Assembly (NCBI RefSeq): GCF_000308415.1
Contig: NZ_BAFS01000465.1
Coordinates: forward strand, 1-45,672
From: Nocardia asiatica NBRC 100129
GTDB lineage: Bacteria; Actinomycetota; Actinomycetes; Mycobacteriales; Mycobacteriaceae
DNA: 45,672 nucleotides
Direction of reading: 5' to 3'
Below are positions 7,959-16,528 of this stretch, piece by piece. A program made the position numbers and the translations under genes. How positions within the stretch are numbered: the first letter of the stretch is position 1; every line of letters begins with the position of its first letter. Below the pieces are notes generated by a model. The model was not told the DNA's origin. It made no database searches and saw only the letters and a program-made list of their open reading frames with translations.

Positions 7959-9743
7959 TCAGTGATGGTGCTGATGACGCAAGCGGGAGTCCCATGCGCC
8001 AGGCAGATCGTCGGACAGTACCGGTGCGCCGAGGATCTCGTCGTCGAAGTCGAAGGCCTCCAGCAGTGCGGGCATCTGGACGACGAGGTTGTCGATCGCC
8101 CTGGGAAGAACCCCTCTACGGCCGTGCTGCTTCAGCGACTTCACGGCAGCGATGTCGAGCAGACCATGAGTGAGATACCACGAGCCATGCTGGTCGATCT
8201 GATCCAAAGCGAAAACGTCGCGTACAGCGGCGATCTCGGGGTGGCGCTCGGCGAGGTCGTCGAGCAACTGCAGGGTTTGCTCGGCGCAATAGGCATCGAT
8301 GAGTGCAAGCGCATCCGGGATGACATCTAGTCGAGCTTCCAATGCTGGGTCACTCAGGAGCGCCTGTGCTTCGTGCGCGATTGTCAGGGTGCGTGCGTGG
8401 AGTAGGCGCTTGCGGTCTGTGGGGTCGGCGGGATCGTGAAGTGTCGGCTCGGGTGGCGGTGTGCCGCCGAGTTCTTTGGCCAACACGCGCCCACCCACGC
8501 TACCCAGCACTTTGGTGTCGCCCTCGCCAGTGATGGCGGCATGGCAGATTCCGATGTAGTCGGCGACCCGATTGTCGCTGAACATGCCTTGCGCAGCCAT
8601 TTTCAGGCGGCAGTCGGTGACTGTCGCCAAGGCGTGGTCCTGAATGAAGTACTTGGCGGCCATGACCGCCACGACGGTGCCGCGGTAGGTGAGCTGGGCG
8701 TCGGCGAGGAAGGTCTTGACCGCGTTACCGTAGATGGTTCGGGCGACGGTACCAGCCAATTCGGTGAGCAGAGTGTCCTTCACGTGCGGGATGTCGATCA
8801 TCAGTGGTTTGGCGTCCGGCGTCAGCGGAACGCGCCGCTTGGTGGCGTAGCTTAGCGCGATGTAGAGCGAGGCTCGAGCCGTTGCGTTGAGGCAGGAGGA
8901 CAGAGCCAGTCGGCCGACGGTCAGTTGGCTGATCGCTGATGGGAATGCCCGCTTCCGGCTGTCCTCGTCGGCCCAGGTCAGCACCCCGTTGCGGTCGATG
9001 GTGGCCAGGTTGTTGCTCAGCCAGGCACTGCGCTCGACCCGGAGGTTGTCGAAGCTGATGATCGCGTTGTCCATGATGACCAGTTGCTGGCGGCCGAGCT
9101 GGGTGATCGTTACGCCGGGAGCCGGGTCGCCGTTGGAGTCGCGCAGCCTCGCGGCGAAGAGGTGCACGCCCTGATCGACGCCTTGTGCGTCGATCAGCCG
9201 CGCGCCGATGACGCAGACTCTAGCGACCGGGATGCCCAGACTCGGCATGAACTTTTGCGCCAGCGGATGGGGGGTATTGATCACGAACCCCTCGCCATCC
9301 CACGTCGCGGTGGTCTCCATGAAGCCGATGTTGGAGCCGCACCCGTACTCGGTCAGCAGCATGACGCCGACGCTGGTCCCGTCATCGAGATCCTTGAGGT
9401 ACGGCTTGGCGGAGTCGAGGTCGGTCAGGGTGGCCAGGCTGCCCGAGGCCAAGTTGTAGTGGCCGGAGATCAACGGAATAAGGTCAGGTGTCAGTACTGC
9501 GGTCTGGTCGAACACCGCAAACAACTTGGGAAGATCGGTCGCGACATCGCGGGCACCGATCTCGTTGACCAGGTCTTCCAACTGGTCATACGCGTTCTGC
9601 CGTCGCTGCACCTGGCTCATGTCCTCGGTGACGCGGAACTCCGGCTTGGTCAGGATCTTCTGCAGCTGCTGGGGGAACGCTGCGTCGCCGTGCCGGAGAA
9701 CCTCCGCCAGCGATGTGCGTTCCTTGGACCCGTGTGTACCCAT
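7959..9743 (-). CDS. Acyl-CoA oxidase/dehydrogenase family flavoprotein
   Basis: A 594-residue protein with the acyl-CoA dehydrogenase/oxidase fold. The N-terminal helical part (about 1-135) leads to the FAD/substrate loop LLTEYGCGSNI (about 148-158), where the family usually has TELGHGSN. A beta domain and a C-terminal helical domain with AAQGMFSDNRVADYIGIC follow. The C-terminal extension of about 150 residues makes it oxidase-sized rather than dehydrogenase-sized (about 380). It would desaturate an acyl-CoA or carrier-bound acyl chain and pass electrons to O2 or an acceptor. ATG 9743 follows GGAGG by five bases. It lies between a strong terminator and an 800-bp gap, so it is probably monocistronic. 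A natural-product tailoring role is possible but unproved. Confidence 0.8.
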   Translation of the reverse strand: MGTHGSKERTSLAEVLRHGDAAFPQQLQKILTKPEFRVTEDMSQVQRRQNAYDQLEDLVNEIGARDVATDLPKLFAVFDQTAVLTPDLIPLISGHYNLASGSLATLTDLDSAKPYLKDLDDGTSVGVMLLTEYGCGSNIGFMETTATWDGEGFVINTPHPLAQKFMPSLGIPVARVCVIGARLIDAQGVDQGVHLFAARLRDSNGDPAPGVTITQLGRQQLVIMDNAIISFDNLRVERSAWLSNNLATIDRNGVLTWADEDSRKRAFPSAISQLTVGRLALSSCLNATARASLYIALSYATKRRVPLTPDAKPLMIDIPHVKDTLLTELAGTVARTIYGNAVKTFLADAQLTYRGTVVAVMAAKYFIQDHALATVTDCRLKMAAQGMFSDNRVADYIGICHAAITGEGDTKVLGSVGGRVLAKELGGTPPPEPTLHDPADPTDRKRLLHARTLTIAHEAQALLSDPALEARLDVIPDALALIDAYCAEQTLQLLDDLAERHPEIAAVRDVFALDQIDQHGSWYLTHGLLDIAAVKSLKQHGRRGVLPRAIDNLVVQMPALLEAFDFDDEILGAPVLSDDLPGAWDSRLRHQHHH

Positions 9744-10542
9744 AACCGCCTCCTACTCACTTCCGATCCCAGCGGCTGGTCATCTACCGTTGGGCATACC
9801 CGAGGCCATCGCGCGGACTTCGACGCACCAGAGCCAGCGGTAGCCGCACGTTTACGCAGACGTAGCCGGCGATCGGAAACATGGAAGTCGGTCGATCACC
9901 CGTCAAAGCTCAAAACACCCTCACCTTCACGGCATGTTTCGTTCCGCCACGGGCGCAGCAACTTTCGGGCTCCGCGCGGCGCCGGGCCGACACGCGGAAA
10001 CCGGTTCCGGGGGGACCGCAGGAGCGCGGCGGGAAGTTCCTGACGCCGCGCTCCACCGTCGGTTTCGCCGACGAAGCGGGCGGCCTGCTCGTTCGGCCGG
10101 ACAGCAGCGCCTGCATGTATCCGAGCCGGAATCGCGGTCGCACAGAACTGCGGCGTCACCATTGCCGCAGAATTGCCATTGACCGAGCGAGACACGAAAT
10201 GTATTGTGCCACAATCTGTCCTGCGGCTCTCGGTGAACGCTGACAAACGCTTGGTTCGGTCCGGTGACCTGGCGTTTCTCGGAACGAGCCCATTTCGGTG
10301 TCCATCGGGTGACACGCCTGTCTGTCGATTCGCCACGGTTGTCAACCTGCGAGTCGGTCGAGGGTGTCACCAAGAGTGCAGTGGTCGAGCGTTGCCTCGA
10401 GTGCCCCGGAGACGCAGTACTGCCACGACGCCCGTCTCGGTCGGTGCTGGCAGGGCGCCGGTCGGATCACGTGGTGGCGAGCGGGATGGTGTACCTTTAG
10501 CCGTCCGAGAGTCTGGGGGTCTGTTGAGGTTGCTGGAGGTGG
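9744..10542. other. 0.8-kb stretch without a supported gene
   Basis: Several overlapping open frames exist on both strands, but none shows a ribosome site, motif or convincing composition. It should contain the promoter of the acyl-CoA oxidase gene at its left end and the termination region of the DpdA-like gene at its right end. I cannot point to defined elements. Confidence 0.5.
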
Positions 10543-12546
10543 TCACGCCACTGCGACGTCCCATAGGGCCAGCGAGCGGGGCGCGGCGTTGCAGGAGGCG
10601 AGGACTCGCTTTCGCCAGGCGAGTGCTGCGGGTAAGCAGTTGGCGCAGTTCTTCGCCCCCCGTGGGTGGACCTCGCCGCACACTGGCCCGTCTTCGTACC
10701 TGTAACCGAAAGACCACGCTGAACTATCAGCACTGGACAACAGATCGCCATACCGCCTGAGGCCGAGGACCTTCACTCCGAATCCATGGAGGTATTTCAC
10801 CCCTTGGGCGCGCACTGCGCAGACGATCCGGAAGATCTCATCCGAGTTCTGGCGGCGACACACCGAACCCAAGCCAACCAGCGGTTCGCGAGTCAAGTCC
10901 ACTCCTGCCTCGCGGTACAACTGGATGCAGCGGACATAGTCGTCGGTCGTCTGGCCTTGCAGGACCGGGATGAAGTGCAGATCATCTGGTGCCAGGGCCC
11001 GCAGCTCGACCAAGTTCTCCACAGTCAGCCGCTGGTGCAGCGCGCGCAGCTCCTCCAGAGTCATCGAATGGTCCGGGTCGAGGAACTGGCGGGTGCCGAC
11101 GAACTTCTGTCCCTTGTAGACGCCGCCTTCGATGATCGCGTCTTCGGTCATGTGGTCCATCGGAGCTGCCCACAGTAGGCCGCCGATCTCGTCGCGGTAT
11201 CGGCGTACTCGTTGCACGTATTCGGCTGCGGTGAACGTCCAAAAGCCATGCTGCTGCAACTGCGAGAACCCGCCACTGTCGAGCGCCCACGGCGCGATTG
11301 CACGCGGCAACTTTTTGCGGTGCCGCAGTCGCGCGTCGGAAACGAACAAGGGCACTCCGGCGCGAGCAAGCCACGCTGGATTCGCAGAGCCCAAGAAGTA
11401 TGTCAGACAGTCCTGCTCGGTGGTGCCCGCGTTGCGGGCCTCGAGTGATGGCGCTGGTGGTTGGGGCTGCGGAACCTGGTCTTCGGATTGCGAGATGCCG
11501 TGGCTCGATGGTGCGTGCGACTCTGCCTCGACGTCGCAGGTATCGAGAGCTGTGATCGGTTGCTCGGCGGATCGTGCGACGTAGGGGGCGTCGTAGGGGT
11601 CGGCATCGCCTGGTGTGGCGATTGTGGCGCAGTGGCGGGCCGTGTCGAACGCCTGAAACCGCAGTTGCTCTGCTGCGGCGGTGAGTACTCTCCCACGGCG
11701 GCGCTGCTGCGCGGTGTCGTGCGGCTCGGTCGCGACCGCCCGGGAGGCGGCATCGGCCAGCGCGGTCATCTGCTCGACGGTGAGCCGGTAGCGGCGCCAC
11801 CGATCATGCCACTCCGGCGCGGACACAGCCTGGCCGGTGAAGGGTGCGGTTGCTGGTGGCAGGCTGCGCAGTTCGCGTACCCGCGGCAGGGTCAGGGTGA
11901 CCTGACGCGCGGCCCGGTGGGGTGGGATGGGCTCCGTCGCGTCTCCGCGCAGGTACCAGCCTGCGCGTCGGGCTGCGCGCACCGCAGCGTGCGGCTGGTC
12001 GGACCTGAGTTGCTCGGGGTGGGCCGAATCAAATGGAGCGCCACCGTCGAGGCGTTGTAGCCACCAGCGCCGTTGGTTGTCCTCGCCGTATCGAGCCCGC
12101 ACGAATGCGACGCGCGCGCCGGTGGCGTCGATGATCCACCCATGCCCGGCGGACGTATTCAGTTCGGCCAGCCGGAAGCCCTGTCCGACGTCGATGCCGT
12201 CGCTGCTGTGCGCTTGGATCAGTTGTTCGCGATGATCGACGCCGTGGGCCTGCTGCGGGCCGTCCCGCAGTGTGGTCACGATCGGTGACCCGTCGGGGTA
12301 GGTGAGGTCGCGGAAAGCCCATGGTCGCAGCCCGGTCTCGCCACGCACCAGCGCGACAGCACTGCGTGCGTCGACGTGGACGGTGAACACGGTGCCCGGA
12401 CCTTGCGGGGTGAGAACCGCTGTGCCTTCGGTCAGCAACGTGTCTGCGCCTGTCGCTGACGTCGGCTGCACGGCCGCACGTTCTGGCGCTTCATCGGCAC
12501 CGCTTGGACGTGGGAGGGTATTGGCCCGAACGGCGGGGGTGCTCAC
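10543..12546 (-). CDS. DpdA/TGT-like base-exchange enzyme with large N-terminal extension
   Basis: The C-terminal 285 residues (from about 381 of 667) resemble the tRNA-guanine transglycosylase superfamily branch that includes DpdA, which inserts 7-deazaguanine bases into DNA. Visible are TYFLGSANPAWL, the substrate-binding LDSGGF (423-428), IPVLQGQTTDDYVRC and a GLGSV loop, then a possible zinc site C623/H627/C634/C637 (the last two in NCANC). The N-terminal 330 residues are not recognised; they include a WWLQRLDGG segment and a helical part, so DNA or partner binding is a guess. I start at GTG 12546, preceded by AAGGAG at seven bases; the longer GTG at 12579 would lie inside the operator-like repeat. 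No preQ0 synthesis genes are in view. A tRNA rather than DNA substrate remains possible. Confidence 0.7.
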   Translation of the reverse strand: MSTPAVRANTLPRPSGADEAPERAAVQPTSATGADTLLTEGTAVLTPQGPGTVFTVHVDARSAVALVRGETGLRPWAFRDLTYPDGSPIVTTLRDGPQQAHGVDHREQLIQAHSSDGIDVGQGFRLAELNTSAGHGWIIDATGARVAFVRARYGEDNQRRWWLQRLDGGAPFDSAHPEQLRSDQPHAAVRAARRAGWYLRGDATEPIPPHRAARQVTLTLPRVRELRSLPPATAPFTGQAVSAPEWHDRWRRYRLTVEQMTALADAASRAVATEPHDTAQQRRRGRVLTAAAEQLRFQAFDTARHCATIATPGDADPYDAPYVARSAEQPITALDTCDVEAESHAPSSHGISQSEDQVPQPQPPAPSLEARNAGTTEQDCLTYFLGSANPAWLARAGVPLFVSDARLRHRKKLPRAIAPWALDSGGFSQLQQHGFWTFTAAEYVQRVRRYRDEIGGLLWAAPMDHMTEDAIIEGGVYKGQKFVGTRQFLDPDHSMTLEELRALHQRLTVENLVELRALAPDDLHFIPVLQGQTTDDYVRCIQLYREAGVDLTREPLVGLGSVCRRQNSDEIFRIVCAVRAQGVKYLHGFGVKVLGLRRYGDLLSSADSSAWSFGYRYEDGPVCGEVHPRGAKNCANCLPAALAWRKRVLASCNAAPRSLALWDVAVA

Positions 12547-12570
12547 GGGCGAACTCCTTGGATCGAACCG

Positions 12571-12618
12571 AACTGTCACATATATCGTACAGCGGAGCGT
12601 TCGATATATGTGACAGTT
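12571..12618. promoter_or_regulatory. Perfect 17-bp inverted repeat operator between divergent genes
   Basis: AACTGTCACATATATCG (12571-12587) is exactly mirrored at 12602-12618, with a 14-base spacer. It is AT-rich against a GC-rich background and contains two TATAT cores that could serve as divergent -10 regions. It lies 24 bases before the DpdA-like start (minus) and 4 bases before the XRE start (plus). This is the expected position for an operator through which the XRE protein controls itself and the DpdA-like gene. A transcript hairpin is an alternative reading. Confidence 0.8.
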
Positions 12619-12622
12619 TGCG

Positions 12623-12925
12623 ATGTTCTACAGTCCAGGAGTGCCGGAACCAGCCGACGAACTACTCCTCGCCCGCCGCCGAGCATTCGGCAAACGCCTG
12701 CGAAGCCTGCGCGAGAATCGTGGACTGAGCCAGACGGCAACAGCGGCGGCGGCAGACTTGGCCCGCGGCTACTACTCCGGCGTCGAATCGGGCCAGCACA
12801 ACATCTCCCTGGACAACCTGTTCGCGCTCGCAGACACCCTCGGCGTCGACATCGCAGAGTTGTTCAACGGCCTCGACGTGGGTGCACACCACGGCGGGAA
12901 GCGCGAACAAGTGGATGGCGAGTAG
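12623..12925 (+). CDS. Small XRE-family transcriptional regulator
   Basis: A 100-residue protein made almost entirely of one lambda-repressor-like HTH domain. RRAFGKRLRSLRENRGLSQT (about 19-38) gives helices 1-2, YYSGVESGQHNISLDNLFALA (about 52-72) covers the recognition helix and helix 4, and LGVDIAELFNGL closes the domain. It probably binds the inverted repeat that ends four bases before its start. ATG 12623 has no Shine-Dalgarno and sits just behind a TATATG element, so a leaderless message is likely; GTG 12641 is an alternative start with an AGGAG that lies too close. Divergent from the DpdA-like gene, it is most simply an autoregulator and repressor of that pair. Confidence 0.85.
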   Translation: MFYSPGVPEPADELLLARRRAFGKRLRSLRENRGLSQTATAAAADLARGYYSGVESGQHNISLDNLFALADTLGVDIAELFNGLDVGAHHGGKREQVDGE

Positions 12926-13038
12926 TGCTGCGGGGGGATCCGCGGTCGTGAGCGTGCGGAGTGCGGCAATGGTCCGCACCGTGCAGATAGTCTCAAGGAA
13001 CGGCTGAAGCCGGCGTTTGCTGGGAATATGCTGACTAG

Positions 13039-14028
13039 GTGTCGCTGCCGTCTCGGCTTCCCCGGCCGATGCTGGCAACCGCTGGCGCCGCGCCCACGAT
13101 CGATGGCGACCCACCACGGTGGGCCGCCGAAATGAAATGGGATGGCGTCCGAGGGGTAGTGGGTGTCACCAGCCACGAATGCAGAATTCTCAGCCGCGGC
13201 GGCAACAATCTCGCTGACGCGTTTCCAGACCTCTGTGGAGCCCTACGTCAAGCAGCCGAAGGTCGAGAATTGGTGCTCGACACAGAACTGGTCGCACCTG
13301 ACGCGGCCGGAGTGCCGAGGTTCAACCGGATCGCTCGCCGCATCCGAATGCGCAATCCGGGGGCGAAGCTAATCAGCGAGCTGCCCGCGCAAGCGTTCGT
13401 GTTCGATGTCCTGGATGTCGACGGCGTCGACACGATGGGGCTGCCTTACATCGAGCGCCGCAACCGGCTCACGCAGCTGCGGCTATCCGCGCCAGGCGTG
13501 GTGGTGCCACCGCACTGGGTGAACGTGCCGCTGGACCGAATGCTCGAAGTCGCCGCCGAGCACGACATCGAGGGTGTCATGCTGAAACGCCTCGACTCCC
13601 TCTACCGGCCCGGTGTGCGCAGCAAGGCCTGGATCAAGATTCCACTGCGCAGGAGTTGCCCCGTCGTCCTGGTGGGCTGGCTCGCCGGATGGGACAAAAA
13701 TCAGTCATCCCTATTTCGATCTCTGCTGGTCGCGGCCCATGATCCTGACGCCGCGGGAGCGCTGGTCCTACTCGGCAGCGTCGGCTCTGGATTCAGCGCG
13801 CTTGGCCGGCGGCAGTTGCAGGCGCAGCTCGACGAGCTCACGGTCGAGGACTGTCCACTGGACGTCGATCCGCCGCTGTGGACCCGCCGCTGCGTCACAT
13901 GGCTCAGGCCCGTGCTGGTCGGTGCGGTCGAGTACCGCGAGCGTACTTCCGGTGGGCTACGGCATGCGGTCTGGCGCGGCCTGCTACCCGGTCGCCTCGC
14001 CGAGGAAGTGCGCATGCCACCGAACTGA
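13039..14028 (+). CDS. ATP-dependent DNA ligase (LigC/LigD-ligase type)
   Basis: Seals DNA nicks through an enzyme-AMP intermediate. The 329-residue protein has the complete core: adenylation motif I EMKWDGVRG with the catalytic lysine at about residue 33, ILSRGGNNL, motif III LDTELVAPD, FVFDVLDVDG, motif IV EGVMLKR and motif V KAWIKIP. A C-terminal OB-fold domain (about 205-325) follows. The length fits the stand-alone mycobacterial LigC class used in repair. There is no Ku or primase domain next to it. The start is GTG 13039, with TATGCT eight to thirteen bases upstream that may be a -10 for a leaderless transcript. It follows the XRE gene by 113 bp and probably has its own promoter. Confidence 0.88.
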   Translation: MSLPSRLPRPMLATAGAAPTIDGDPPRWAAEMKWDGVRGVVGVTSHECRILSRGGNNLADAFPDLCGALRQAAEGRELVLDTELVAPDAAGVPRFNRIARRIRMRNPGAKLISELPAQAFVFDVLDVDGVDTMGLPYIERRNRLTQLRLSAPGVVVPPHWVNVPLDRMLEVAAEHDIEGVMLKRLDSLYRPGVRSKAWIKIPLRRSCPVVLVGWLAGWDKNQSSLFRSLLVAAHDPDAAGALVLLGSVGSGFSALGRRQLQAQLDELTVEDCPLDVDPPLWTRRCVTWLRPVLVGAVEYRERTSGGLRHAVWRGLLPGRLAEEVRMPPN

Positions 14029-14033
14029 CGCCC

Positions 14034-14080
14034 CAGCGCCAGCACACCCACCTCGTGTGCGGGGAACCACTGTGGCGCTG
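14034..14080 (+). terminator. Two-stem hairpin behind the DNA ligase gene
   Basis: Outer arms CAGCGCCA (14034-14041) and TGGCGCTG (14073-14080) enclose a second perfect stem, GCACAC (14042-14047) with GTGTGC (14055-14060). It begins six bases after the ligase stop and ends 23 bases before the transporter start, consistent with a terminator between two separately transcribed genes. Confidence 0.55.
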
Positions 14081-14103
14081 AATATCTTTCGTAGCGTAGA
14101 CGC

Positions 14104-15063
14104 GTGGACGGTCACGAGGAGCAGACCCGCGAAAGGGCAGTAGAGACTCACCTCGCGGCGGATGCGGAGAAGCCGTGTGAAGCGCGCCAGGCGACAGCAG
14201 TGGCGCTACTCGTCGCGGCGACGACGTTGTGGGGATGCTTTTCAGCAGGGCTGGCCCTGTTGGGTTCCCGGCACGCTGGACCACTGGTATCGCTCGGCGC
14301 GGCGATCCCACTGCTGGCGATCGCGGCGGCTGCCGGCCGGCGGCCCGATCAGGAGCTGCGCACCCACAAGAAGCTCTACCTGCGGCTGGGCGCGCTCGAA
14401 GCGGTGAACATCTCGCTGTATGTCGCCGCGCTGGCACTCGGCCCGGCACCAGTAGTCGTCGCACTACACCTGGCGTCCCCGCTGCTGCTTGTTGCTCGTG
14501 CGGTACTCACGGGAGTGCGGACGGTGAGCACTCGGCTGGTGGTCGAGGGCATGCTTCTTGTCGGCGCTATCGCCATTGTCGCGGCTCGACCCGGCACCGG
14601 AACCGTCACAGGCACCGCGCTGGTCGGGTGTGTTCTGGCGTTGGGAAGTGCGGGGGCCGTAACGGCCCTCATCGTTCTGGTAGCCAGGCAGTCCCGCCAT
14701 CGTGATCCGGCCATGTCGGCGGGACTGCAGTTGGCCATCGCTGCGCTTGTCACCACACCGCTGCTGACGATCTCTGCGTGGGACTGGAGGCATGCCGTCG
14801 CGGAAGTGGCGCTCGGATCGGTGACGCTGGGCCCCGGGTTTTTCCTGTACTGGCGTGCGATGAAACACCTAAGCCCCTCGACCGCTGGTGTGCTCGGATT
14901 GAACGAAGCGGTGGTCGCCGCTGCGGTGGTGGGAGTGGTAGACCGATCCCAGATTTCGCTTCCGACGATTCTGGCGGGGACTCTCGTCGCCGCTGCCGTG
15001 GTGTTGGATACCGAGGGGCTGCGCCGCCTTCGAGGGGGCGGAGGGACAGGCGGCGGCCGATAG
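14104..15063 (+). CDS. EamA/DMT-superfamily transporter
   Basis: Integral membrane permease of 319 residues with a charged 29-residue N-terminal tail and about ten hydrophobic segments in two homologous EamA halves. The first half begins ATAVALLVAATTLWGCFSAG. The second contains LGPGFFLYWRAMKHLSPSTA, whose glycine/tryptophan pattern is characteristic of DMT exporters, and ends near LAGTLVAAAVVLDTEGL. Members export amino acids, nucleosides or small metabolites and sometimes import sugars; the substrate cannot be told from sequence. GTG 14104 lies close behind a TAGCGT that could be a -10. It is not obviously linked to its neighbours. Confidence 0.8.
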   Translation: MDGHEEQTRERAVETHLAADAEKPCEARQATAVALLVAATTLWGCFSAGLALLGSRHAGPLVSLGAAIPLLAIAAAAGRRPDQELRTHKKLYLRLGALEAVNISLYVAALALGPAPVVVALHLASPLLLVARAVLTGVRTVSTRLVVEGMLLVGAIAIVAARPGTGTVTGTALVGCVLALGSAGAVTALIVLVARQSRHRDPAMSAGLQLAIAALVTTPLLTISAWDWRHAVAEVALGSVTLGPGFFLYWRAMKHLSPSTAGVLGLNEAVVAAAVVGVVDRSQISLPTILAGTLVAAAVVLDTEGLRRLRGGGGTGGGR

Positions 15064-15172
15064 ACCCTGAACCGCATCGGACTGGCCCATCAGCCACCCA
15101 TTCGAGCGCGTCCATTGTGGATGGGGATTTCGGCCGGGTCTGTGGCGCTGTGAGTTGGGTGATACTTGCGGT

Positions 15173-15885
15173 GTGAACGGGACGTGGGAGGCGTGGGGTC
15201 GGGTCGTGGTGGCCGCGGTCGCCGCGGTCGCCGCGATACCGGTAGCCGGTCTCGTGGCCTGGTGGCTGGTTGGGCGGCGCGGGTGGCGGGCGGCGCTGTG
15301 CGATGTAGGGATGGTGACGGGTACCGCGCCGTGGTTGTGGATGATTCTCACGCCGACCGGAAGAGGTCGTTCGGTAATCTCGTGCCGCTTCGTGATCTGG
15401 CCGAGCAACTGGCCGACGACCGGGTTATCGAGCAGTTCGGCGGGAATCTGTTGGTCTTCGCCGCACTCGGCTTCCTGTTGCCGGTGCGCCGACCCTGGTT
15501 CGCCCGCTCGTCCCGCATCCTGTTGGCGGGGGCAGCAGCTTCGATCGCGGTGGAGACTGCACAGTTCGCCCTCGCTATCGGCCGTCACTCATCGGTCGAC
15601 GACGTGCTGATCAACGCGGCCGGTGCATGCCTGGCGGGCCAGCTCTCACGACATCTGTGGGCGTCGCGCGCCGTTACCGACAGGTCCGAGTCGGCGCTCT
15701 CTCGAACATCGGATGAGACGTCGACGCCGGACGCAGACTCCGCGATGGCGCGCAGCGCTACGTCGGTTCGTTCGGTCACGTTGACGCGTTTGGAGGAGCC
15801 GGAGAGTTCGGTCAGTGTTCCGCGGTACTGCTGCCAGGCTCGGTCGTCCGTCGCCAGCAGTCCGCTGCGGATGGGGCCACCGTGA
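15173..15885 (+). pseudogene. VanZ-family membrane protein, interrupted by a frameshift
   Basis: The N-terminal half (GTG 15173 onward) encodes two hydrophobic segments, VVVAAVAAVAAIPVAGLVAW and GMVTGTAPWLWMIL, in one frame up to LTPTGRGRSV near 15374. The VanZ core then continues in the next frame as NLVPLRDLAEQLADD, LLVFAALGFLLP, IAVETAQFALAI and SVDDVLINAAGACLAGQ. One base appears to be missing at about 15372-15376 relative to an intact gene. The second frame runs on to 15885, but sequence after about 15660 is not VanZ-like. This is either a true pseudogene, a sequencing error or an unusual frameshift; no slippery heptamer is evident. VanZ proteins are small membrane proteins of uncertain function, named after the teicoplanin-resistance gene. 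Confidence 0.7.
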
Positions 15886-15983
15886 GCGCGTGGGACACGG
15901 CCACTACGTCTCTGTCTCGAGATCCCGCTTCCGTCCTTCGTCTGAGCGGGCTGCTGCAGATTCGGTGATCGGCCAGCGGGCAT
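15585..15983 (-). CDS. Hypothetical protein, antisense to the VanZ 3' end
   Basis: The segment from about residue 35 (GLLATDDRAWQQYRGTLTEL, then RVNVTERTDVALRAIAESAS) looks more protein-like than the opposite frame, and it continues on the same strand as the gene upstream. The annotated ATG (15983) would overlap that upstream gene by 80 bp, and no ribosome site is visible, so the true start is unclear. It could instead be a shadow of the extended VanZ frame. No family is recognised. Confidence 0.35.
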   Translation of the reverse strand: MPAGRSPNLQQPAQTKDGSGISRQRRSGRVPRAHGGPIRSGLLATDDRAWQQYRGTLTELSGSSKRVNVTERTDVALRAIAESASGVDVSSDVRESADSDLSVTARDAHRCRESWPARHAPAALISTSSTDE

Positions 15984-16275
15984 ATGTGCGTTCAGGGTTC
16001 ACGGTGATGACGTCGACGACGGCGACCAGGTCCTTGGGAACGTCGCCTGAACCGAGATGCTGAAGTCCGGGCGTGAGGACCGCTTCGATGCGAAGCTCCT
16101 GCACTACATTGATCAGCCGTTGGACAGCTGCACTGGTAGATGCGTTGAACACCACGGTTTTGGTGAGGTCGTAGCCGAGCCGGCGTGCGAGGCTGCGGAT
16201 CTGGGTCTCATGCCACGCCTGGCTTGCCCCGGAGATATCGCGGCGCACGTAACCAACTGCCCTCGGCAGTCCCAT
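15904..16275 (-). CDS. Small serine-recombinase-like (resolvase N-terminal fold) protein
   Basis: A 123-residue protein beginning PRAVGYVRRDISGASQAWHETQIRS, which resembles the first strand and helix of serine resolvases (GYVRVS...Q...). It continues with RRLGYDLTKTVVF and VVQELRIEAVLTPGLQHL. The nucleophilic serine/arginine arrangement of active enzymes is not obvious, and there is no DNA-binding domain. Stand-alone proteins of this kind are common in Nocardia and mycobacteria with no known activity. ATG 16275 has GGAAGG six bases upstream. It is divergent from the regulator trio at 16529. Confidence 0.6.
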   Translation of the reverse strand: MGLPRAVGYVRRDISGASQAWHETQIRSLARRLGYDLTKTVVFNASTSAAVQRLINVVQELRIEAVLTPGLQHLGSGDVPKDLVAVVDVITVNPERTYARWPITESAAARSDEGRKRDLETET

Positions 16276-16528
16276 CGCTGGCCTTCCTGTGATTGATCTG
16301 CATGGTCGGCAACTCGAGGCCGGGCCTGCGGCTGCCGACTCCGCCCGATTCAGGGCGGGCGACGGTGCAGCCCACCGGCCCCGAGCGCCGTCTCAAGACG
16401 TTAGGAACCAGCGGCCGAGCCCTGCCTCACGATTGCGGCAAATTGCGACGCAACTTCCTGCAATCCGGTAGCCAGACTGCGACGATCGCAGCTGTAGTCA
16501 TTACTCGAACGCAATTTTGGAGTTGCCC

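Noticed and set aside
10173..10760. 195-codon plus-strand frame in the gap before the DpdA-like gene
   Set aside because: Arg/Ser/Val-rich composition, no motif and overlap with the DpdA-like 3' end. Equal-length frames exist on the other strand.
15166..15240. Alternative in-frame N-terminus for the VanZ gene in the frame of its second half
   Set aside because: That frame is Arg/Gly-rich and hydrophilic here, whereas the neighbouring frame gives two proper membrane segments. A frameshift explains the gene better.
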